Assembly (NCBI RefSeq): GCF_037104765.1
Contig: NZ_JBAWSY010000001.1
Location: forward strand, 186,001 to 250,000
Reading direction: 5' to 3'
From: Psychrobacillus mangrovi
GTDB lineage: Bacteria > Bacillota > Bacilli > Bacillales_A > Planococcaceae
Length of the DNA stretch: 64,000 bases
Shown here: positions 25,139-34,573 of the stretch, piece by piece
How the letters are laid out: every line of letters begins with the position of its first letter
How positions within the stretch are numbered: position 1 is the first letter of the stretch
Program-made: the position numbers and the translations under genes
Notes under the pieces: generated by a model
Told to the model about the DNA's origin: nothing
Databases searched by the model: none
What the model saw: the letters and a program-made list of their open reading frames with translations, nothing else

Positions 25139-27019
25139 TCAAGAAGAAGCTATCTCTTCCAAATAAGACCAACGTTCGATTAATTGCTCGTATTTTTCGT
25201 TTTCTTCATCTAATTGAGCAGTTAACTCTTGAAGTAGAGTAAAATCTGAACCTGCCTTAGATAATTTGTCTTCTAATTCAGCAATCAGTTGTTCTGTCTT
25301 TTCAATATTATTACCTATGGTTTCCCATTCACGCTGTTCTTTATAGGTGAGTTTTTTCTTCTCTTTTATTTGTTTGACTTCTACTTCTTCTATTTTAACT
25401 TCATCAACTTGTTTAGGGGTAATCTTTTGCTCTTCTAAATAATCAGAGTAAATACCAAGCCATTCCTTCACTTTGCCATCACCATTTAAAATCCATAACT
25501 TTTTAGCAATACGGTCTAAGAAAAATCTATCATGGGAAATAGTAATAATTACACCAGGGAAAGTTTCCATAAAGTCTTCTAAAACAGACAATGTTTGAAT
25601 ATCTAAATCGTTCGTAGGTTCATCTAGTAATAACACATTAGGTTGTTCCATAAGCATTTTTAATAAAACAAGTCGTTTTTTCTCCCCACCTGAAAGTTTT
25701 CCAATTTGCGTACCATGTGTATTTAAAGGGAATAAGAATCTTTCTAGCATCTGGGCAGCAGAAAATTTCTCTCCAGATCCTGTTTCGATTAAGTTAGAAG
25801 ATTCGCGAACATACTCAATCATTCTCATCTGCTCATTCATTTCAGGTAATTGTTGTGTAAAGTGCATTAACTTCACTGTTGAACCAACAATAATTTCACC
25901 TGAATCCATCTGTATTTCACCAGCAAGCATTTTAAGAACGGTACTTTTTCCTACTCCATTAGGACCTACAATTCCTATTCGATCTCCCGCTTGTAAAAGA
26001 AAGTTAAAATTATCTACTATTTTTTTTGTTCCAAACTGTTTTGTAATAGAATTTCCTTCTAACACTTGCTTACCTAATCTTGTCGTCGCTAACTCCATTT
26101 CTAGATTCTGATTGGAATTATCACGATCAATTTTTGATCCTATTTCCTCAAAGCGGTCTTTTCGCGCTTTTTGTTTCGTCGATCTGGCTTTTGCCCCTCT
26201 TCGAATCCATTTCAATTCGTTTCGGTACAAGTTTTGTAATTTTTGCTGAGAAGAAGCATTCATTTCTTCTCGAATTGCTTTTGACTCTAAATAATCTGCA
26301 TAGTTACCGGAATGTGTGTACAGCGTTTTATCAGCTAATTCATAAATATGTGTAGCCACAGCATCTAGGAAGTAACGATCATGTGTAACAAATATGATGG
26401 CACCTTCCACTCTTTGTAACATTTCCTGTAACCAATCTGTTGACTCTTTGTCCAAATGGTTTGTAGGTTCATCTAATAGAAGTAAGTCAGCAGGCTCAAT
26501 CAATACTTTTGCAAGGGCAACTCTTTTTTGTTGACCACCAGATAAATGTAAAACAGAATCTTCAAATTGCGTGATTCCTAATTTTGTTAAAGCTGTTTTT
26601 GCTAGAGCATTTACATCCCATGCTTGTAAGTCATCCATTTGTGATTGCAAATTCATCAATTTATCCTGTAATGCAGTAGAGTTTGAGTCTTCCATTAAAG
26701 CAACTAATGCTTCTTCATATTCTCGGTTTATTTTTAATATCGGTGAATCCCCACTAAATACTGCTTGAAGCACTGTCTCTTCCTTTTCAAAAGTAGGTTG
26801 CTGATCTAAATAAGCAATTCTATATTTGTTGGGATGATCACGCTCAATTGAATCAGCTTCTAACTGCCCAGCAATGATCGATAGAAATGTTGATTTTCCC
26901 GTACCATTTATTCCAATCAATCCTGCACGGTTTTGATTATTAATCGTAAATGATATATTTTCAAATAGTGTTTTTTCACCAACAGTTTTCGTTAAGTTTG
27001 AAATAATTAAATGACTCAT
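25139..27019 (-). CDS. ABC-F family ATPase (Uup/YfmR-like)
   Basis: 626 residues with two ABC domains and no membrane segment. Walker A motifs are GINGTGKST and GPNGVGKST, signatures LSGGQQKR and LSGGEKKR, Walker B motifs LLLLDEPTNHLD and LLLDEPTNDLD. The inter-domain linker carries the basic RRGAKARSTKQKARKDR stretch, and the last 80 residues are a coiled coil (EQLIAELEDKLSKAG). ABC-F proteins act on the ribosome; Uup/YfmR relieves stalling at difficult peptides (recent family knowledge). Its start overlaps the HD gene stop (ATGA). Confidence 0.93.
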   Translation of the reverse strand: MSHLIISNLTKTVGEKTLFENISFTINNQNRAGLIGINGTGKSTFLSIIAGQLEADSIERDHPNKYRIAYLDQQPTFEKEETVLQAVFSGDSPILKINREYEEALVALMEDSNSTALQDKLMNLQSQMDDLQAWDVNALAKTALTKLGITQFEDSVLHLSGGQQKRVALAKVLIEPADLLLLDEPTNHLDKESTDWLQEMLQRVEGAIIFVTHDRYFLDAVATHIYELADKTLYTHSGNYADYLESKAIREEMNASSQQKLQNLYRNELKWIRRGAKARSTKQKARKDRFEEIGSKIDRDNSNQNLEMELATTRLGKQVLEGNSITKQFGTKKIVDNFNFLLQAGDRIGIVGPNGVGKSTVLKMLAGEIQMDSGEIIVGSTVKLMHFTQQLPEMNEQMRMIEYVRESSNLIETGSGEKFSAAQMLERFLFPLNTHGTQIGKLSGGEKKRLVLLKMLMEQPNVLLLDEPTNDLDIQTLSVLEDFMETFPGVIITISHDRFFLDRIAKKLWILNGDGKVKEWLGIYSDYLEEQKITPKQVDEVKIEEVEVKQIKEKKKLTYKEQREWETIGNNIEKTEQLIAELEDKLSKAGSDFTLLQELTAQLDEENEKYEQLIERWSYLEEIASS

Positions 27020-27651
27020 ATCAATTCCCCAGTTTCTTTTCTTAAGTTATGCAAAAAAGATTCCATAAACGCATGTCTTTCTTGCGCAAGTTCTTTACCT
27101 TTTTCCGTTAGCATTCCATCAGCAAGTAATAATAATTTTTCATAAAAGTGAGTAACAGAAGCTGTTTCTTTTAATCGATATTCTTCCACAGACATATTTG
27201 AACGCGGCGTTTCACTAGAGTCATAAAGCTTCCTACCTTTTGCCCCGCCATATGTAAAAGTACGTGCTATTCCAACAGCACCTATTGCGTCCAACCGATC
27301 CGCATCTCGAACAATTTTAGCTTCGATTGTATTGGGTTCTTCTTCATTTCCACCATTGAATGAAATCGATCGAATTACTGCTTTTATATGTTTTACTTTT
27401 TCGTCTGGCAAATGAAGTAAACTAATAATACGAGTTTCTTCTGATTTCTCCATGTCATTAGCATATTTAGGATCGCTGACATCATGTAATAGAACTGCTA
27501 GCTCCACAATATCCTTATCTGCATGTTTATATGTTTCTAATATTTCTAATGCATTCTTTCTAACTCTTTCAATATGTTGAAAGTCGTGACTAGCATCAAA
27601 ATGCTTGTACACTTCTTTTACTAATTGTTCACATTTTTCAATTGTATTCAT
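27016..27651 (-). CDS. ypgQ: HD-domain hydrolase (YpgQ-like)
   Basis: 211 residues. The metal-binding HD set is H in SHDFQHIERV, HD in LAVLLHDVSDP and D in IVRDADRLDAIG (seen). FTYGGAKGRKLYDSSETPR is typical of the YpgQ/YedJ group, of which YpgQ was described as a (deoxy)nucleoside triphosphate pyrophosphohydrolase (recollection). RBS TAAGGAGTT. It is first in the ypgQ / ABC-F / ypgR run. The conserved backbone ends here and the purine island starts upstream of it. Confidence 0.88.
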   Translation of the reverse strand: MNTIEKCEQLVKEVYKHFDASHDFQHIERVRKNALEILETYKHADKDIVELAVLLHDVSDPKYANDMEKSEETRIISLLHLPDEKVKHIKAVIRSISFNGGNEEEPNTIEAKIVRDADRLDAIGAVGIARTFTYGGAKGRKLYDSSETPRSNMSVEEYRLKETASVTHFYEKLLLLADGMLTEKGKELAQERHAFMESFLHNLRKETGELI

Positions 27652-27834
27652 ACTATCTAACTCCTTAGAGAAACTCGTCTTCTTATTATATACAATAACA
27701 TAGTTGACTTGTATTAAGATGTATTATTATTGCTAAATCCTTGTAATATCAAGGTTTTCGGAGAAACACAAATAGAACTATGCAAAATAAAGCATAAAAA
27801 GAAGGTCATTGGGGCTTGGTGATAAAATTGGGGC

Positions 27835-28182
27835 TAACCGATCCATAATTTTGTTCATTTATTGCTATTTTTTCAAGCTCCAACGCTATTTCGGATGCAC
27901 CAAGAAGAGCATCATTTCGCATATTCATTGGTGTAGTTCCAGAATGTGAAGGTGTTTCTATTATTCTAATAGAAAATCTAACCGGAGCTGCTATTTCGGT
28001 AACAATACCAATCTTTTTGTTTCGTTCTCTAATACTGGACCTTGCTCTACATGCAGTTCAAAAAAAGCCTTTATTTTTTCATCTTTCCTATTCGCATAAT
28101 GGACACTATCAATTTCAAGTGCACATAAAGAAAACGCCTGTTCCAATGTAACTCCATTACGGTCTTTTAAATAAGCAAATGG
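27835..28182 (-). pseudogene. Remnant of an M20-family amidohydrolase (allantoate / N-carbamoyl amino acid type)
   Basis: Minus-strand translation reads PFAYLKDRNGVTLEQAFSL, then FFELHVEQGPVLENETK, and after a one-base frameshift KIGIVTEIAAPVRF, PSHSGTTPMNMRNDALLGAS. HVEQGP.LE and H.GTTPM..R.DAL are the hallmarks of the AllC/hydantoinase M20 subfamily. Both ends are missing and the upstream side runs straight into an IS1595 remnant. An intact relative (allC) lies at 37568-38818. Confidence 0.75.
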
Positions 28183-28204
28183 TAGGGAGCGAGTTAAAGG
28201 GATT

Positions 28205-28423
28205 TATCATATCCAGAATGTAAATAGTTATCACAGCCGTTTAAAGAGCTAGATGGAGCGTTTTAATGGTGTAGCGACTAAATATCTAGACCATTATTTG
28301 AGCTGGTTCCAATTCTTAGACACCATCAAACATATAAAAGATAACTTTACGATAACCAAAATGGTTTTAGACAGTTGTTCTTTCTCAGTTAACATAACTT
28401 ATGATAAACTAATGTTATCGTAA
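28205..28423 (+). pseudogene. Remnant of an IS1595-family (ISXO2-like) transposase
   Basis: In frame: HIQNVNSYHSRLKS, stop, MERFNGVATKYLDHYLSWFQ, then FLDTIKHIKDN to TAA. This is the C-terminal DDE-type catalytic end of IS1595-group transposases (NSYHSRLK...W...FNGVATKYL..YL.W). An in-frame stop and the absence of the N-terminal two thirds show it is dead. Confidence 0.72.
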
Positions 28424-28546
28424 TTTTCCGAATAATAGGAAGTTTATTGTTCCGTTAAAGGGCAGGTTAATTCAATAATCGGAAGGAAAAAGGTATATAG
28501 AAAGGGAACTATTTGATATACCAGATTAAATAAAGGAGAGAAGGTT

Positions 28547-28918
28547 ATGAGTAAATCATTTATTGAACAAGTACATTATATTAGAATTCCAGTAAAAGAT
28601 TTAGAACTGTCTGCACAATGGTATAGAGATGTATTAGGGCTCCAGTTACTAAACAATACTGAGGAACTTGCAATTTTAAAAGTAAATGAAGGACCTTTCT
28701 TACTTATCTTAGTTCCCACCGAAGATGAAACATTTGCACATTTTACAATTGATAATGAACAAGAATTTAGCATAGGCTTTACAAGTCCAGAATTATCTAA
28801 ATTTTATCAACACTTAATTGATAATCAAGTTAAGGTCGAGGATATAAAAGAAGATAATGGTCATGCCTTTTTCCACTTTTATGACCCAAATGGTAATAAA
28901 CTTCAAGTACACTGGTAA
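28547..28918 (+). CDS. VOC/glyoxalase-family protein
   Basis: 123 residues, RBS AAAGGAGAG. Single VOC module pair: VHYIRIPVKDLELSAQWYRDVL and GLQLL, then GHAFFHFYDPNGNKLQVHW with the metal-ligand Glu position replaced by Gln. The His of the first beta-alpha unit (VHYIRIPV) is present. The family contains dioxygenases, lyases and antibiotic-binding proteins; the substrate is not predictable. It lies at the edge of the purine island, isolated from other genes. Confidence 0.8.
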   Translation: MSKSFIEQVHYIRIPVKDLELSAQWYRDVLGLQLLNNTEELAILKVNEGPFLLILVPTEDETFAHFTIDNEQEFSIGFTSPELSKFYQHLIDNQVKVEDIKEDNGHAFFHFYDPNGNKLQVHW

Positions 28919-29290
28919 GATTATAATAAATAAATTACCTTATTTCATTAACGGGTGCTTTAGCGGAATAAGAACGGGAACGTCCAAATCAGACGTTCCC
29001 ATATTTTTTGCCTGAAACAACAATTCTATTTAACAAAGCCTATTAAAAAAATTATTTGATATCTTTGCTTAATATCCATATAGATATCTCCTGCCTAACC
29101 ATCATAGATTCTGTTTATTATAAATATTCAGAATATTATAGTCGTTAATAATGGAAGTATTTTTTAAAGATTGGGCATAGCCATGTTTTTGCTTGCAACA
29201 ATTATGTAGTTAATGAAAAGATGAGAGGACAATGTAGAAAGAAATTAAGAAATTGGTTAAAGGCTCAAGTAATTCTATTAGAGAAAAAAT
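28919..29290. other. Intergenic stretch with the VOC terminator only
   Basis: After the hairpin at 28976-29000 the DNA is AT-rich and carries no ORF with an RBS. Nothing else recognised. Confidence 0.4.
28976..29000 (+). terminator. Terminator of the VOC gene
   Basis: GGGAACGTC / GACGTTCCC stem (9 bp) with a 7-base loop, then ATATTTTTTG. Confidence 0.8.
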
Positions 29291-29337
29291 AAATTGTGTA
29301 CCACTACATTCTTAAAGAAGGTAGTGGTACACAATTT
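29285..29337 (-). terminator. Terminator of the allantoin operon
   Basis: Perfect 17-bp stem AAATTGTGTACCACTAC / GTAGTGGTACACAATTT (29291-29307 and 29321-29337), followed on the minus strand by ATTTTTTCTC. It marks the end of the allC-to-carbamate-kinase unit. Confidence 0.88.
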
Positions 29338-29425
29338 ATATATTGATTTAAAACTATTTTAAAGCTTCATACGAAAAACGAGTAATGGCTCCCATTTAAT
29401 TTAGGGATTTTGTCTACAATTAACC

Positions 29426-30361
29426 TTACATTACAATACGTGTACCTGTTTTTCCTGCAAGAGCATCTTGAAGCTTATCAATGGAAGTAATGATGACATT
29501 CTTTCCGCCTTTTTGTAGGAAAAGAATAGCTGCCTCAATTTTTGGACCCATGCTTCCTTTTGGAAATTGACCTTCTTCCATATAACGAAGTGCCTCTTCA
29601 ATCGTCACTTCAAATAGATTTTGTTGGTTTGGCGTACCAAAGTTAATAGCAACCTGTTCCACGCCTGTCAAAATGAATAAATAATCCGCATTAATGTCAG
29701 CTGCAAGTAATGCACTTGCGAAATCTTTATCAATGACAGCTTCAACGCCTTCTAATATTCCGTTATTTTCGATTACAGGAATTCCGCCTCCACCAGCAGT
29801 AATAACGGTAATATCCTTTTCAAGCAATGCTTCAATCGATTCTTTTTCTACGATTTTTACAGGTTTTGGAGAAGCAACAACACGTCTATATCCTCTTCCG
29901 CTGTCTTCAACAAACGTAAGATTTCGTTCTTCTACAATTTTCTCCATTTCTTCTTTTGAATAAAATGGTCCAATTGGTTTTGTAGGATTTTCAAATGCAG
30001 GGTCATCTTTAGAAACAACTGATTGTGTCACAACAGTAGTAATTGTTTTATCAATATTTCGTTCAACCATCTTATTTTTAAAAGCTTGTTGGATTAAATA
30101 ACCCAAGTTCCCTTGAGTTTCCGCATCAAGCACATCTAAAGGATATTCTGGTACAACAGATTTAGCCATTTCTCCTCTAATTAACGTATTACCAACTTGC
30201 GGACCATTTCCGTGAGTGATCACAACCGTATGGCCTTGCTCCATTAATTCAAGAACAGGCACGGAACTTTCCATGATATTTTGTTGCTGTTCTTCAATCG
30301 TACCGATTTGACCTTCTTTAATAATTGCATTCCCGCCAATCGCTAGAACGACTTTACTCAT
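29426..30361 (-). CDS. arcC: Catabolic carbamate kinase (ArcC / YbcF-AllK type)
   Basis: 311 residues from the ATG at 30361 (GGAGAGTG upstream). Motifs are VVLAIGGNAI, ITHGNGPQVGN, VVASPKPVKIVE, ITAGGGGIPVI, AVIDKDFASALLA and FPKGSMGPKIEAA. It transfers phosphate from carbamoyl phosphate to ADP, giving ATP and carbamate, which decays to NH3 and CO2 (established). It is last in the allantoin operon after the oxamate-carbamoyltransferase genes, the same place as E. coli ybcF, so its substrate should come from oxalurate rather than from arginine. Confidence 0.93.
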   Translation of the reverse strand: MSKVVLAIGGNAIIKEGQIGTIEEQQQNIMESSVPVLELMEQGHTVVITHGNGPQVGNTLIRGEMAKSVVPEYPLDVLDAETQGNLGYLIQQAFKNKMVERNIDKTITTVVTQSVVSKDDPAFENPTKPIGPFYSKEEMEKIVEERNLTFVEDSGRGYRRVVASPKPVKIVEKESIEALLEKDITVITAGGGGIPVIENNGILEGVEAVIDKDFASALLAADINADYLFILTGVEQVAINFGTPNQQNLFEVTIEEALRYMEEGQFPKGSMGPKIEAAILFLQKGGKNVIITSIDKLQDALAGKTGTRIVM

Positions 30362-30380
30362 ATAAACACTCTCCAACTTT

Positions 30381-31292
30381 TTAATTTGTTTCTGTTCTTA
30401 TTCTTAGGTTCCTATAAACCAGCATTCCAATTAGAATACCTAATACAGTATCCAATCCTGAACTGTGTCCAACTCCAAGCAAATCATCTAAGATTTTCTC
30501 AAAATTAGAAGCATCACCGCTAGCAAGTGCATTGACCATATCGGAAACGTTTGAGCTATATTCCTGTTTAAGTGCATACCTTAAATATTCTCTTGCCACA
30601 TCGGTTGTAATCGACTCGCCTTCAATTAGTTCTGAAACTTTTTCATAAAAGGCAGTGGAAAGAAAATGAGAAACGGCATCAAAGGCAAGCAGCCCGACAA
30701 TCATATCATCCCCTGAAGGAGTCAAGCCTTGTCCTCTTCCAAGAAAGTATCTAAGAACTTTCTCAATTAAACCTTCATCACTCGACATAGCAGCTTCAAT
30801 CAACATAATCAAATATGGTTCAGTACCAAGCCATTTTTGTTCGCCAGCTGCATGAAACTTATTTAAAAATTCTTTGAATGAAGCATCCAGTCCAGTTTGG
30901 TCTTCTATTTCATTTAACTGTAAACAAAATCGTTCAAAACTATCCTTAAAAATAGTTGCGCTTTTTAAAGTAGTTAATTCATTTTTAAAACTATTTCCTT
31001 TTTCGATACTGATCGTTACACCTGGTAATTCAATGGAGTTTGTTCTTCTATTCCAAGTAACTGAATCTCCGTTATTTACAGAGGAAACAGCACTTAAAGT
31101 AGCCTCTTTCCGGAGATGAATTCCAAATGGCAGTAGACCGTTCTTATTATTCCCAATAAATACTAGAGAATCGCCCATTTTAATATTAAAGCCATTAGAA
31201 AAACGACTATGAACGTGTCCATTTTCATTTTTATAAAGAAGGAGAGGAACTAGATAACTATAATCCTCTCCAAAAAGAGTGCAATTATTCAT
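30381..31292 (-). CDS. allH: DUF2877 protein, oxamate carbamoyltransferase subunit AllH (YlbF)
   Basis: 303 residues. The signature GRGQGLTPSGDDMIVGLLAF and the C-terminal LGVGHSSGLDTVLGILIG mark DUF2877. In E. coli the three genes allFGH (fdrA, ylbE, ylbF) together encode the oxamic transcarbamylase that splits oxalurate into oxamate and carbamoyl phosphate (literature knowledge, from memory). The start codon abuts the allG stop (TAA-ATG) with little RBS, indicating translational coupling. The role here is inferred from family and gene order. Confidence 0.85.
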   Translation of the reverse strand: MNNCTLFGEDYSYLVPLLLYKNENGHVHSRFSNGFNIKMGDSLVFIGNNKNGLLPFGIHLRKEATLSAVSSVNNGDSVTWNRRTNSIELPGVTISIEKGNSFKNELTTLKSATIFKDSFERFCLQLNEIEDQTGLDASFKEFLNKFHAAGEQKWLGTEPYLIMLIEAAMSSDEGLIEKVLRYFLGRGQGLTPSGDDMIVGLLAFDAVSHFLSTAFYEKVSELIEGESITTDVAREYLRYALKQEYSSNVSDMVNALASGDASNFEKILDDLLGVGHSSGLDTVLGILIGMLVYRNLRIRTETN

Positions 31293-32567
31293 TTATTGTG
31301 GATCAATTAGGCCAAGTTTCACAGCGTATGCATCAATTGCTTTTTCAAAGCAAGCTATTGGAGCACGAACTGTACCTGCACCGATTTGGCCGACTCCTGC
31401 TTCTTTATGTGCAATACCAGTGTTGATTACTGGTTCGATTCCAGTTTCAACAACTTTTCTTGCGTCAATTCCTAGAGCGGAGCCTTTGAAGTCCCAAGTT
31501 GGAATAGAGAAGTTAGGGTTATGATCAATACAAATTTCCATCATATCATTACTTGTACTAACTGCATCGTCCATACCACCAGCACCTACGAAGCGTGTAA
31601 CACCAGGAGCAGCAATCATTGCAAAGCCGCCTACCCCGAATGTTTCAGTAATGGCACTATCACCCATGTCAGGACAAGCCATGTCTTGATCATAGCCAGT
31701 AAAGAATAAACCTTGAGGTGTATTAACTGGTGCTGTAAACCATTGGTCGCCCATACCAGCAATACGGATTCCAAATTCATGACCGTTACGGCACATTGCT
31801 GTTACAACAGTACCATGTTGGATTTTACGTGCTGTATCCATTACTGCTTTTGTAGTTGCCATCGCAACATTCAAGAAGAATTGGTCTGTATCAGCCAAGA
31901 ATTGAATAACATCTTGTTTCTCTTTATCATCAGCATCTGTTTGTAAAATATGTGGCACAAGATCTTTTAAGAAAATAAGTGAACCGGCAATATTACGTTG
32001 GTGGAACTCATCTCCCATTGTAATTGCTTTCGCCATCATAACGTTAACGTTTAATCCGTCACCTTTAACTTTTAGAGCTTTAGATAGTGTTGGACCAAGT
32101 ACATCTCTGAACCATCCCAAGCGGTTGATTACATCTTCAGAATACGCACCAAAACGTAGAACCGCACCAATACCTTCATTCATTGTGCAATATGCGCGAT
32201 TTCCACCATCACGATTTTCTACAACAAGAACTGGCATACTTCCAGATGTAATCCCTCCCATTGGACCAACCGCGTTCACATGGTGACATGGAATGAATTC
32301 TATTTCTCCATTTTCAAGCATTTTAAATGCTTCATCAGCGTTAGATGCCCATCCTTCAAATAATGTAGCTCCTACACAGGATCCTTGCATCGGGCTTGTC
32401 ATGTTTTCCCATTTCATAGGTGGTCCTGCATGAAGTAATACTTTTTCATTTAATTCTTTAATAACAGATTTAGCTGGAACAACATCCACTAGAAATGGTG
32501 CACTCGATACTACTTTATCGATAACTGCTCGGTTTGCTTCGTCAATTGTTTTAAATTGTCCGTACAT
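31293..32567 (-). CDS. allG: DUF1116 protein, oxamate carbamoyltransferase subunit AllG (YlbE)
   Basis: 424 residues from the ATG at 32567 behind TAGGAGGAAGC. Characteristic DUF1116 stretches are LLHAGPPMKWENMTSPMQGS, ANADEAF-like and PCHHVNAVGPMGGITSGSMP, CMNEGIG-type YCTMNEGIGAVLRFG and GQIGAGTVRAPIACF. The length agrees with E. coli YlbE. It is expected to form the transferase with AllF and AllH. The whole allF-allG-allH-kinase order is as in enterobacteria. Confidence 0.87.
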   Translation of the reverse strand: MYGQFKTIDEANRAVIDKVVSSAPFLVDVVPAKSVIKELNEKVLLHAGPPMKWENMTSPMQGSCVGATLFEGWASNADEAFKMLENGEIEFIPCHHVNAVGPMGGITSGSMPVLVVENRDGGNRAYCTMNEGIGAVLRFGAYSEDVINRLGWFRDVLGPTLSKALKVKGDGLNVNVMMAKAITMGDEFHQRNIAGSLIFLKDLVPHILQTDADDKEKQDVIQFLADTDQFFLNVAMATTKAVMDTARKIQHGTVVTAMCRNGHEFGIRIAGMGDQWFTAPVNTPQGLFFTGYDQDMACPDMGDSAITETFGVGGFAMIAAPGVTRFVGAGGMDDAVSTSNDMMEICIDHNPNFSIPTWDFKGSALGIDARKVVETGIEPVINTGIAHKEAGVGQIGAGTVRAPIACFEKAIDAYAVKLGLIDPQ

Positions 32568-32635
32568 TATGCTTCCTCCTAAAAATTCATTGGTCATGTA
32601 ATTCATTGACCTGAAGTTTAAATTAAATTCTTCGA

Positions 32636-34381
32636 TTAACGAAGTACACTTAAAATTTGACGCAATCTTGGGTTGCCGCCAGCAACTGGACGCCAGTCAT
32701 ACTGAACAACTCTTCCGCCGTTAGCAGTAATTGCTTCTGTGAATTTCTTTAATCCAACGTTAACAACATTTGGTTTTTCAGTTAATAATTTTTGGATAGC
32801 TTCTGAAACAGTAATTTCAACTGTTGCAGTTTCCTTTGCAGGAACTACTTCTTTTTGTACTTCTTCGATTTGAATATCAAGCATAGCTAGTGCAGTAAGA
32901 ATTGCTTGGTTATTACTATCACGTAAAATAACTCCAGCTTCTGCTAATTTTGTTTTTTGCTCATCAATGTCTTGTGGATCTTGGTCAGTACCACATACAG
33001 ATGCTACGAAGTAAATTTCTTTACCTTTTGCTTGTGCATCTTTTTGGATTTTTTCGATGCCAGGGATAAGTGCGCCCGCCATATCTTCATGAGAACCATA
33101 TCCAAGAACAAGATCAAATAGGATAATCGCAGTTGACTCATCCTGTGCTGCTTTTTGGAAGTATTGAATTCTTGTATCTGGGTCGATCATTGGGTGTGGT
33201 TTACCTTGTGTATATATATCATCACCAAGGTCGATCACTTCAAATCCATTTGCATTTAGAAGGTAACCTTCCTCATGATGACCAGTATTATCATAGTTAA
33301 GACCTCTACTAATTAAAGTAGCTGCTTCGTAACCTAATGTACCGCCTGAGTATAGACCTTTAATTGTTTTTTGCTCCGGCTTTAACTCTACGGCAGGTAC
33401 TTCACCTTGTAATGTGTTGTAATTTGGCTTAATTGGGTTGCCTTTAATAAGGTCAACAGCAATCGCAGCTGTTTCTTCAAGCGTGTTAGCATAATACACA
33501 TTGCCTTCATGGTTATGTGGCTCTTCACCAAGGAATATCGCAACAACTGGTTTAGAAATGCTTTGAAGCAATTGAACAACTTCGTCACGAACTTCTTTAG
33601 CAGGTGGTTTTGAGATTAATGTGATTACTTCTGTTTGGCTATGTTGTGCTAATGCTTTAATTCCATCTAACATTGTAACAGCACCGATTTTTTCGGAAAG
33701 GTCACGGCCACCAGTACCAATCGCATGGCTAACCCCAGCGCCTAGGCGGTCAATTTCTGTTGTAACTTCTTGAATACCTGTGCCAGAAGCTCCGATAACA
33801 CCGATTTTTCCAGTTTTCACAACGTTCGCGAATGCTAAAGGTACTCCAGAAACTACTGCTGTACCACAGTCAGGACCCATTACAAGAAGACCTTTTTCAT
33901 GTGCTTTTTCTTTAATGCGACGCTCATCTTCAACCGTTACGTTGTCACTGAAAATAAGAACGTGCATATCTCTATCAAGTGCTTTTTCAGCTTCTTCAGC
34001 TGCATATTGACCTGGTGTAGAGATAATTGCTAAATTCGCACCCGGTAATGCATTTGTCGCTTTATCCCAAGAACGAACCGTTTCAAAAGCTTCTTTTCCA
34101 GCAGAGATTGCTTGGTTGTTTAAATAGTTGTCTACTTCATCAAGAACCTCTTGGATCTTCTCTTCTGATTCAGTATCAACAACTATACACATATCATTAG
34201 ACGCAGCAGCCTCAAGTTCATCTGTGTATAGACCAGCTGCCTTTAAAATATCTTTATTAGCCGGAGTTCCCATCATAATTTGAACTTTGATAATGCCTTC
34301 CATTGTTGATATTTTATTTGTAAGAAGCATTAAATTAACTGAATCCTGATAGGAATTCTGTTTAACAATTGTATAAAGCAT
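32636..34381 (-). CDS. fdrA: FdrA-family protein, oxamate carbamoyltransferase subunit AllF
   Basis: 581 residues; the ATG at 34381 follows GAGGTG, while the open frame extends 18 codons without support. N-terminal QNSYQDSVNLMLLT and MEGIIKVQIMMGTPANKDIL are FdrA marks. The centre is succinyl-CoA-synthetase-like (VMGPDCGTAVVSGVPLAFAN, GKIGVIGASGTGIQEVTTEI, GTGGRDLSEKIG) and the C-terminus resembles the second ligase half (GLYSGGTLGYEA, DLVLGYGSHEDMAGAL). In E. coli it is part of oxamic transcarbamylase. A weak hairpin (34526-34554) separates it from allD. Confidence 0.88.
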   Translation of the reverse strand: MLYTIVKQNSYQDSVNLMLLTNKISTMEGIIKVQIMMGTPANKDILKAAGLYTDELEAAASNDMCIVVDTESEEKIQEVLDEVDNYLNNQAISAGKEAFETVRSWDKATNALPGANLAIISTPGQYAAEEAEKALDRDMHVLIFSDNVTVEDERRIKEKAHEKGLLVMGPDCGTAVVSGVPLAFANVVKTGKIGVIGASGTGIQEVTTEIDRLGAGVSHAIGTGGRDLSEKIGAVTMLDGIKALAQHSQTEVITLISKPPAKEVRDEVVQLLQSISKPVVAIFLGEEPHNHEGNVYYANTLEETAAIAVDLIKGNPIKPNYNTLQGEVPAVELKPEQKTIKGLYSGGTLGYEAATLISRGLNYDNTGHHEEGYLLNANGFEVIDLGDDIYTQGKPHPMIDPDTRIQYFQKAAQDESTAIILFDLVLGYGSHEDMAGALIPGIEKIQKDAQAKGKEIYFVASVCGTDQDPQDIDEQKTKLAEAGVILRDSNNQAILTALAMLDIQIEEVQKEVVPAKETATVEITVSEAIQKLLTEKPNVVNVGLKKFTEAITANGGRVVQYDWRPVAGGNPRLRQILSVLR

Positions 34382-34525
34382 GTTTGAATGCACCTCTTCT
34401 TCATTTTTGTGCTTACCTAAGAATGACTCGTACAATTACTACATTCGTAAATAATTGAAATATTGCAATGTATACAAATAAAAATTCCAAAAATTATATT
34501 GGCATATTTATTGTATTCCATTAAG

Positions 34526-34554
34526 AAGGGCGACTTTCTTTTAAGCCGCCCTTA
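34526..34554 (-). terminator. Possible attenuator between allD2 and fdrA
   Basis: AAGGGCG / CGCCCTTA stem with an extended, partly paired loop but no T tract. It could reduce read-through or act as an RNA-processing site inside the operon. Weak. Confidence 0.4.
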
Positions 34555-34573
34555 AGTACAGCGTTTTTTAATA

